Below are positions 6,194-12,795 of a DNA stretch of 12,795 bases, piece by piece; the stretch's first letter is position 1, and each line of letters starts with the position of its first letter. The DNA comes from CBDUEV01 sp965366365. Its GTDB lineage: Bacteria > Actinomycetota > Acidimicrobiia > Spongiisociales > JAENVV01. The DNA is taken from NCBI GenBank assembly GCA_965366365.1, contig CBDUEV010000076.1, positions 1-12,795 on the forward strand, in the 5' to 3' direction. Below the pieces are notes generated by a model. It ran no database searches and was not told the origin of the DNA. It saw nothing but the letters and a program-made list of their open reading frames with translations. The translations under genes and the position numbers were made by a program.

Positions 6194-7681
6194 GTGCAGC
6201 GGCCCGAGTTGATCGACTTCAAACAGGAGAGGATCCGCACCCTCCACCTGACTTGGATCGCCTTCTTCATCTCCTTCTACATCTGGTTCAACATGGCTCC
6301 GTTGGCCACGACCATGCTGCGGGACGTCGAGTGGCTCACCGAGGAGCACATCAAGGTGCTCGCCATCATCAACGTCGCCTTCACCATTCCGGCCCGGATC
6401 ATCGTGGGCGCTCTCATCGATCGCTACGGCCCCCGGGTGGTGTTCTCGGGACTGCTCATCACGATGTCGCTGCCGGCGTTCGCCTTCGCCTTCGGGAACA
6501 CGCTCACCCAGTTGATGGTGTCCCGCCTGCTTCTCTCCACCATCGGCGCAGGCTTCGTGGTCGGGATCCGCATGGTGGCCCAATGGTTCCCGCCCAAGAT
6601 GATCGGCAGAGCTGAAGGCTTCTACGCCGGATGGGGCAACTTTGGGTCGGCGTGGGCGGCCATGACCCTGCCCTGGTTCGCGCTCACCGTCCTCGAGGGA
6701 TGGTTCAACATCGACAGCGGTTGGCGCTGGGCGCTCTTCCTGAACGGCCTGGTCGGGCTCGTCTATGGCATCTACTACTACACGGCTGTTCGCGACACGC
6801 CGGAGGGCACCGAGTTCGTCGGCACCAAGAAGACCCAGCCGATGACGGTCAGCTCGTACGGCGACCTCGTTCAGTACATCCTGTGGTCGTTCCCGATCTT
6901 CGGTGCCCTCGGTCTCCTGGCCTGGCGGATAAGTCGGATCGACATCACCAACGAGGCGGGCGACGTATCCGCCCTGATTCCGGGCAACTCGCTCTGGCTC
7001 ATCTACGCCGGTCTCGGGGTGTTCTACGTCGTGCACGTGGCGAAGACGCTCCAGGTCAACCTTCCGGTTCTCCGAGCTGGGGTTCCCGAGGAGGACAAGT
7101 ATCCCTTCGCCAGCGTGGCCGCCCTCAACACCACCTACGTGGCCAACTTCGGCGCCGAACTGGCGGTGGTGTCCATGCTCCCTGCCTTCTTCGAGGGAAC
7201 CTTCACCGTCACACCCGCCACGGCCGGGCTCATCGCCTCGTCGTTCGCCTTCGTGAACCTGTTCGCCCGGCCGATGGGTGGCCTCATCTCCGACAAGCTG
7301 AGGAATCGCAAGATGGTGATGACCGGCTACATGGTCGGGATCTCCATCGGGTTCTTGGGGATGGGCTTCATCGACTCGGCCTGGCCCATCTGGGTGGCGG
7401 TGGCCATCACGGTGTTGTGCTCGATCTTCGTGCAGGGCGCCGAAGGTGCCACCTTCGCCATCATTCCCCTTATCAGCCGCCGCATGACCGGTCAGGTGGC
7501 CGGCATGGCAGGAGCTTTCGGCAATGTGGGGGCCGTGCTCTACCTGGTCCTGTACTCCATGGTCAGTGCGCGGACCTTCTTCTTCGTCCTCGCCGCAGGA
7601 GCGGCGTTCAGCTTCTTCTACGTGCTGGTGTTCCTGAAAGAGCCGGAAGGCGCCTTCTCCGACGATCTGGCGGCCGCATGA
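6194..7681 (+). CDS. narK: NarK-family nitrate/nitrite transporter (second, divergent copy)
   Basis: A 495-aa nitrate/nitrite porter of the major facilitator superfamily, clearly different in sequence from the preceding copy. Marks are R68 (TIPARIIVGALIDRYGPR), R359 (NLFARPMGGLISDK), the glycine-rich motif EGFYAGWGNFGSAW (141-154) and a second one, GMAGAFGNVGAVLY (437-450), with GAEGATFAIIPL (415-426) before it. About 14 hydrophobic segments are visible, two of them (about 227-245 and 267-285) inserted in the middle. The GTG start at 6194 is fixed by GAGGAG (6182-6187) with 6-base spacing. The 66-base gap after the first transporter has no convincing terminator, so co-transcription is likely. 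Paired NarK proteins often divide the work between nitrate uptake with protons and nitrate/nitrite exchange; which copy does which is not visible. Confidence 0.92.
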   Translation: MQRPELIDFKQERIRTLHLTWIAFFISFYIWFNMAPLATTMLRDVEWLTEEHIKVLAIINVAFTIPARIIVGALIDRYGPRVVFSGLLITMSLPAFAFAFGNTLTQLMVSRLLLSTIGAGFVVGIRMVAQWFPPKMIGRAEGFYAGWGNFGSAWAAMTLPWFALTVLEGWFNIDSGWRWALFLNGLVGLVYGIYYYTAVRDTPEGTEFVGTKKTQPMTVSSYGDLVQYILWSFPIFGALGLLAWRISRIDITNEAGDVSALIPGNSLWLIYAGLGVFYVVHVAKTLQVNLPVLRAGVPEEDKYPFASVAALNTTYVANFGAELAVVSMLPAFFEGTFTVTPATAGLIASSFAFVNLFARPMGGLISDKLRNRKMVMTGYMVGISIGFLGMGFIDSAWPIWVAVAITVLCSIFVQGAEGATFAIIPLISRRMTGQVAGMAGAFGNVGAVLYLVLYSMVSARTFFFVLAAGAAFSFFYVLVFLKEPEGAFSDDLAAA

Positions 7682-7742
7682 GATCAGCCACCGCGCCGCC
7701 AACCGTCCCTGCTCGACTGCCTCGGCCCGGGGAGGACCTTTC

Positions 7743-8159
7743 ATGAGGTTGGAGATCACTCGGAAGACGGACCTCGCGCTCCGGGCCGTGCATGTCCTGG
7801 CGGCCAGCGACGAACCGATGAAGGGCAAGGTGCTCGCCGAAACCATCGGAACCACGGTGCCGTTCATCGCCCAGGTCATGAAGCCGCTTGTCGACCAAGG
7901 GTGGGTCGAGTCGGATCGCGGTCCTAGGGGTGGGTATTCGGTGACCGCCGACCCGGGCGAGATCTCGGTCCTCGACCTCATCGAGGCCATCGAAGGCCCC
8001 ACGGCCACGGGCAAATGCGTCCTCCAGGGGACCGACTGTGTGGTCACCGAACAATGCGCCCTGCACGACGCATGGACCACAGCCCGCTCCGCTCTGCTGG
8101 CGGAGCTCGCCAGCATTCCAATCACCAACGAATCACCCAAGGAGATGACAGGAGCATGA
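7743..8159 (+). CDS. Rrf2-family transcriptional regulator, NsrR/IscR-like
   Basis: A 138-aa protein with the Rrf2 winged-helix layout: MRLEITRKTDLALRAVHVLA, the recognition helix region around TVPFIAQVMKPLVDQGWV (38-55), the wing SDRGPRGGYSV (57-67) and ISVLDLIEAIEGP (74-86). Three cysteines C92, C99 and C105 (C-x6-C-x5-C) occupy the Fe-S cluster loop. The arrangement is near that of NsrR (NO sensor) and IscR, so a [4Fe-4S] or [2Fe-2S] sensor of NO, redox or iron-sulfur status is likely. The start has a strong Shine-Dalgarno (GGGGAGGA near 7730-7737). Its stop overlaps the cytochrome start (ATGA, 8156-8159), placing the regulator inside the nitrate operon. Autoregulation of the operon is inference. 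I do not assign nsrR because the cysteine spacing and target sites need checking. Confidence 0.9.
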   Translation: MRLEITRKTDLALRAVHVLAASDEPMKGKVLAETIGTTVPFIAQVMKPLVDQGWVESDRGPRGGYSVTADPGEISVLDLIEAIEGPTATGKCVLQGTDCVVTEQCALHDAWTTARSALLAELASIPITNESPKEMTGA

Positions 8160-9007
8160 CCCGGATCCCTCGCCTCGCCTTCGTCGGACTATTGGCCATC
8201 GGAGCGGCGTTGGCGGTTGCCCAGGCGCGGCCGGTCAGTGCCGACGAGTCGGCGGCCGTCGTCGTGTTTCAGTCGGCGGAGGAAGGGGCGGCAACCTACG
8301 CAGCCAACTGCGCGGCATGTCACCAGGCCGACGGAAGCGGGCTGGCCGGAGCCTTTCCGCCTTTGGCGGGCAACCCCAGGTCGGCCGATACGGCTTACGT
8401 CGAGTCGGTGATTCGCCAAGGCCTCTCGGGTCCGATCGAAGTTCTCGGCGAGAGTTATGACAGCGTCATGCCCGCCGTCGCCTTGGCCGACACGGAGATC
8501 GCCAATGTGGTCGCCTTTGTGGCCACTCTGGCCGGCTCGAGTGAGCCCACGACCGCGACCACGCAGGCGCAGGCCGCTCCTCAGGCAGGCGACCCCGACA
8601 CCGGACACGACCTGTTCGTCGGCTCGGCATCCTTCGCCAACGGCGGGCCGGCGTGCGCTTCGTGCCACGCGGCCGGAGCCGTCGACGGTCTCGGGGGCCC
8701 GGCCCTGGGCCCTGACCTCACGACCGCCTTCGACCGTCTCGGCGGAGAGGCCGGGTTGACCGGCTGGCTCGCCAACCCGCCCTCGCCCGTCATGACGCCA
8801 CTCTTCGCCGAGAAGGCGCTCACCGAGGCGGAGATCGCCGACGTGGTGGCGTTCCTGGGTGAGGCTCGGAGCGAGCCGGCGCCGGCAGGGTTCGACCTGT
8901 TCTTGTTGATCGGGGCCGTGGGAGCGGGGGTGTTGTTTGCAGGTCTGGCAATTGCGTCGCGAAGGCTGCGACGACCGTACGTCGAGCGACTGAGGAGCAG
9001 GGCATGA
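8156..9007 (+). CDS. Membrane-anchored dihaem c-type cytochrome
   Basis: The start is set at the ATG at 8156, where a signal peptide begins (MTRIPRLAFVGLLAIGAALAVAQA..., likely cleavage after PVSA near residue 29); AAGGAG at 8139-8144 can serve it. The protein is 283 aa. Two cytochrome c domains follow: CAACH (52-56) with probable axial Met105 (SVMPAVAL), and CASCH (167-171) with probable axial Met213 (PVMTPLF). A linker rich in Ala, Thr and Gln (130-147) separates them. A C-terminal helix (about 246-268) and a basic tail anchor it, with both haems outside the membrane. Its stop overlaps the narG start (ATGA, 9004-9007). In Thermus a dihaem cytochrome (NarC) encoded just before narG works with the nitrate reductase complex; this may be a counterpart. 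Cytochrome c genes also accompany narG-like nitrite oxidoreductase operons. Confidence 0.92.
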   Translation: MTRIPRLAFVGLLAIGAALAVAQARPVSADESAAVVVFQSAEEGAATYAANCAACHQADGSGLAGAFPPLAGNPRSADTAYVESVIRQGLSGPIEVLGESYDSVMPAVALADTEIANVVAFVATLAGSSEPTTATTQAQAAPQAGDPDTGHDLFVGSASFANGGPACASCHAAGAVDGLGGPALGPDLTTAFDRLGGEAGLTGWLANPPSPVMTPLFAEKALTEAEIADVVAFLGEARSEPAPAGFDLFLLIGAVGAGVLFAGLAIASRRLRRPYVERLRSRA

Positions 9008-12000
9008 ACGACTTCTGGATTCAGGAAACGGTCGACCCGGCCGCTCGGAAATGGGAGGAGTTCTACCGGAACCGATTCCAGCACGACAAGCGGGTGCGGA
9101 CCACCCATGGCGTCAACTGCACGGGGAGTTGCTCGTGGGAGGTGTACGTCAAAGACGGCATCGTCACCTGGGAACTGCAGGCCACCGACTACCCGCAACT
9201 CGAGGAAGGTCTGCCGCCCTACGAGCCACGCGGCTGCCAGCGCGGCATCTCGTACTCGTGGTATCTCTACTCGCCGATCCGAGTCAAATACCCGTACGCG
9301 CGCGGGGTTCTGGTGGACATGTTCAGGCAGGCCAAGAAGGAGTCGCTGGGCGACCCGGTGGCTGCCTGGGGACGGATTCAGGAGAACTCCGAATGGCGCG
9401 CCCGCTACCAGAACGCCCGCGGCAAAGGCGGCTTCCGCAGAATCAGCTGGGACGAGGCAGTCGAGATCGCCGCGGCGTCGACAGTGCACACCATCAAGAA
9501 GCACGGCCCGGACCGGGTGGCGGGTTTCTCGCCGATCCCGGCCATGTCGCAGGTCAGCTATGCCGCGGGAAGTAGGTTCATGTCGTTGATCGGCGGCGTG
9601 GTCATGAGCTTCTACGACTGGTATTGCGACCTGCCGCCGGCCTCGCCAGAGGTGTGGGGTGAGCAAACCGACGTGCCCGAATCGGCCGACTGGTACAACG
9701 CCCGATTCGTGGCGGTTGTGGGTTCCAACCTCAACATGACTCGCACTCCGGACACCCACTTCATCTCCGAGGTACGGCACGCCGGCGCCAAGCTGGCGGT
9801 CTTCAGCCCCGACTTCTCACAGGTGGCCAAATACGCCGATTGGTGGATTCCGTCCAATCCCGGTCAGGACACCGCCTTCTGGTTGGCCGTCGACCATGTG
9901 CTGCTCACCGAGATGTACGCCCAACGCCAAGTGCCCTATTTCCAGGACTACTCCAAGCAGTACACCGATCTGCCCTTCCTGGTGCGGGTCGACGATGGAG
10001 TCCCCGGTCAATACCTGCGAGCCAACGTGCTGGAGAGGTACCAGGACACCGAGAACGGTGACTGGAAGCTGCTCATGTGGGACGAGGAGGCCGACGCCCC
10101 CCGCATGCCCAACGGCAACATCGGTGACCGGTGGGCCACGGAAGAGAAGGGCCGCTGGAACCTCAAGCTGGAGGACTCCGTGACGGGCACGGCCATCAAC
10201 CCGCAGCTCACGTTCATCAAGGGCTACGACGAGGTGGCCGAGATCGAACTCGACTTCTTCGGGAACGAGGGCACGATCAAGCGGTCCGTCCCGGTCAAGG
10301 TGGTCGAGACCTCGGAAGGGCCGATCAAGGTCACCACGGTCTTCGATCTGCTCATGGCGAGATTCGGGGTCGATCGAGGGTTGGCCGGCTACGACGCCAA
10401 GAGCTACGACGACGAGGACGTCCCCTACACGCCTGCCTGGCAGGAGCAGTACACGGGCATCCATCGCGACACCTTGATCAAGTTCGCCCGGGAGTGGGGA
10501 CGCAACGGCGAGCTCACCAACGGGAAGAACATGGTGATCATCGGGGCCGGCGCCAACCACTGGTACCACAACAACCTCCTGTACCGCTCGGCGATCACGG
10601 CGCTCATGCTGACCGGGTCGGTGGGCGTCAACGGCGGTGGCCTCGCCCACTACGTCGGGCAGGAGAAGGTCGTCGCCCATGCCTCGTGGGGCGCCATTGC
10701 CATGGGCGCCGACTGGGGGATGCCGCCCCGTCAGCAGAACACGCCGTCCTTCCACTACGTCCATTCCGATCAGTGGAGGTACGAACGCGGCTACCGCGAG
10801 TACGATTCGTTGCCGGAGAACCACCCAGAACGGTTCGATCACACGATCGATCATCAAGCCCGCGCGGTGCGGCAGGGCTGGCTGCCTTTCTTCCCGCAGT
10901 TCAAACAGAATCCGCTGGACCTCGTTCGCCGGGCACGCCGGGAAGGTGCAGAAACAGAAGAAGCCGTGGTCTCCAAGGTGGTGGAGGGCCTCAAGTCGGG
11001 CGAGGTCGAGTTCGCCATCGACGATCCGGACGCCCCCGAGTCGTGGCCGCGCACCTGGTTCATCTGGCGCGGCAACGCCATCGGCACCTCAGCCAAGGGC
11101 CACGAGTTCTTCATGAAGCACTACCTGGGGACTCACTCGACGGCGATCGCCGCCGAGCCCGAGGACCACGGTGTCACCGAAGTGACGGTGCGCCCCGATG
11201 CGCCCATCGGAAAGATGGATCTGGTGGTGGATCTCAACTTCAGGATGGACACCTCGGCGCTCTACTCCGACATCGTCCTGCCGGCCGCCACCTGGTACGA
11301 AAAGGACGATATCAACACAACCGACATGCACTCGTTCATCAACCCCATGCAGGCGGCCGTGCCGCCGGCCTGGGAGTCGAAGGACGACTGGGACATCTTC
11401 AAGGCGGTGGCCAAGAAGGTGAGCGAACTCTCCGCTGGCAACCTGCCCTCCGTCGTGGAAGACGTGGTCATGCAGCCGCTCGGGCACGATTCTCCCGACG
11501 AACTGGCCCAACCCAAGATGGGGGACTGGCGGTCGGGTGAAGTCGAGGCGATCCCCGGCAAGACGATGCCCAAGTTCAAGGTCGTCAAGCGGGAGTACAG
11601 CAAGACCTACGACAAGATGATCAACCTGGGCACCGCCATTCGCGCCAACGGAGTGGCCGTCCACGGGCTCAAGATCCCGATCGCCGATTTCTACGACGAG
11701 CTCGCCCGCAAGCAACCGGGAGGGCGCCAGACGGCCGAAAGCCCCACCATGCCCTCGTTGGAACGGGGGCGACAGGTCGCAGAGGCAGTGCTGGCTCTCG
11801 ACCCCGCAGCCAACGGCGAACTGGCCTACCGGGCCTTCGAGGCCGAGGAAGCCAAGACCGGTCTCCAGCTTCGGCACCTGGGCGACGGGCAGAGAGACGT
11901 GCGGACGGACTTCGCCGGCATCGTCGCACAGCCCCGACGGATCCTCACCACGCCCACGTGGAGCGGAATCGTCTCCAAGGGCCGCGCCTACAACCCGTTC

Positions 12001-12638
12001 ACGCTCAACGTGGAGGAACTGATCCCCTGGCGGACCCTGACAGGTCGCCAGCATTTCTACCTCGATCACGAGCAGTACCTGTCGTGGGGCGAGAGCCTTC
12101 CGGTCTACAAGCCGCGGCCCGACCACGCCATGTTGTCCGAAACCGAGGAGTCGCTGGCCGAAGGCCAAGACGGACAGCTCTTCAACTACATCACGCCGCA
12201 CGGCAAGTGGTCGATCCACTCGACCTACTCGGAGACCGATCGGATGATGACCCTCTCCCGAGGCGGCTATCCGATCTGGATCAACAACAAGGATGCGGCC
12301 GGGTTGGGAATCGTCGACAACGACTGGGTCGAGTTGTACAACGACAACGGCGTATTCGTGCAACGCTGCACCACCTCGTCCCGGATTCCGAGGGGCACGG
12401 TGTTCGTCTACCACGCCACCGAACGGACGGTCGGCATACCGATCTCGCCGCGCCGGAAGAAGCGCGCCGGAATGAACAACTCGCTCACGAGGGCACGCCT
12501 GAAGCCGGTTCTGATGAGCGGCGGCTACGCCCAGTTCACATACGGCTTCAACTACTGGGGACCCACAGGCGTCAACCGGGACACGTTCGTGTACCTGCGG
12601 CGCATCGACAAACCCAGCTACAACGGGGAGGTGACGCC

Positions 12639-12642
<4 letters not shown>
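9004..12642 (+). CDS. narG: Respiratory nitrate reductase, alpha (molybdenum) subunit
   Basis: A 1212-aa protein, nearly full length against E. coli NarG (1247 aa) and very similar along its whole length. It binds Mo-bis-MGD and the FS0 [4Fe-4S] cluster and reduces nitrate to nitrite. FS0 ligands are H35, C39, C43 and C78 (THGVNCTGSC; EPRGCQRG). D205 in SFYDWYCDLPPASP corresponds to the aspartate that ligates Mo in E. coli NarG (Asp222). Other blocks are GPDRVAGFSPIPAMS, WGEQTDVPESADWYN, GANHWYHNN, AHYVGQEK, LPAATWYEKDDINT, ELIPWRTLTGRQ (1005-1016) and the C-terminal dinucleotide-binding domain ending in GGYAQFTYGFNYWG. There is no Tat signal, so the active site should face the cytoplasm, which fits the NarK transporters. 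It overlaps its neighbours on both sides by ATGA. A nitrite oxidoreductase of the NarG-like class is the main alternative. Confidence 0.97.

Positions 12643-12795
<153 letters not shown>

Noticed and set aside
5891..8140. A 749-codon open frame on the minus strand across narK and the Rrf2 gene
   Set aside because: It lies antisense to three well-supported genes, its product is low-complexity and rich in Arg, Gly, His, Glu and Asp, and it matches no family. It is a typical shadow frame in high-GC DNA.
9004..9100. A Tat signal on NarG, which would put the enzyme outside the membrane
   Set aside because: There is no twin-arginine motif and no hydrophobic stretch at the N-terminus; it looks like that of cytoplasmic NarG.

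Overview
The window looks like chromosomal DNA of a high-GC actinobacterium, possibly an uncultured Acidimicrobiia-type lineage. The evidence is the strong G/C bias at third codon positions, GTG and TTG starts, Shine-Dalgarno-led genes with ATGA overlaps, an F420-type luciferase-like oxidoreductase, and an operator matching the actinobacterial DosR/DevR consensus. The exact taxon cannot be fixed from this sequence.

Left part (1-4175, minus strand). Bases 1-186 hold no gene, only a G/C-rich repeat with small perfect hairpins. Then, reading leftward on the minus strand, come a secreted, C-terminally anchored protein with a TIMP/netrin-like cysteine head (4175-2664), a possible 48-aa small ORF, a luciferase-like (LLM) F420-dependent oxidoreductase (2472-1660), and a CHAD-CYTH protein (1644-187). 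The last two are 15 bases apart and probably co-transcribed. They have no evident link to nitrate metabolism.

Control region (4176-4525). This divergent intergenic region contains two perfect 14-bp palindromes. One lies in a 20-bp site that matches the DosR/DevR consensus TTSGGGACTWWAGTCCCSAA at 18 of 20 positions. A possible sigma-70-type promoter follows, then a long leader with a candidate 35-codon leader ORF and a hairpin whose 3' arm reaches the Shine-Dalgarno of the first nitrate transporter.

Right part (4526-12795, plus strand). This is a respiratory nitrate gene cluster: two different NarK-family transporters, an Rrf2-family regulator with three cysteines placed to bind an Fe-S cluster (NsrR/IscR-like), a membrane-anchored dihaem cytochrome c, narG (molybdenum catalytic subunit) and the start of narH (Fe-S subunit), which runs off the window. 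narJ and narI would be expected next. The last four genes overlap pairwise by ATGA. The order cytochrome c-narG-narH recalls the narC-led operon of Thermus.

Working model (inference): hypoxia acting through a DosR-like response regulator switches on the operon. The NarK proteins import nitrate and exchange nitrite, NarGH reduces nitrate on the cytoplasmic face, the dihaem cytochrome links the complex to extracytoplasmic electron carriers, and the Rrf2 protein senses NO, redox or Fe-S status. The reverse activity, nitrite oxidation by a NarG-like NXR, cannot be excluded from sequence alone.
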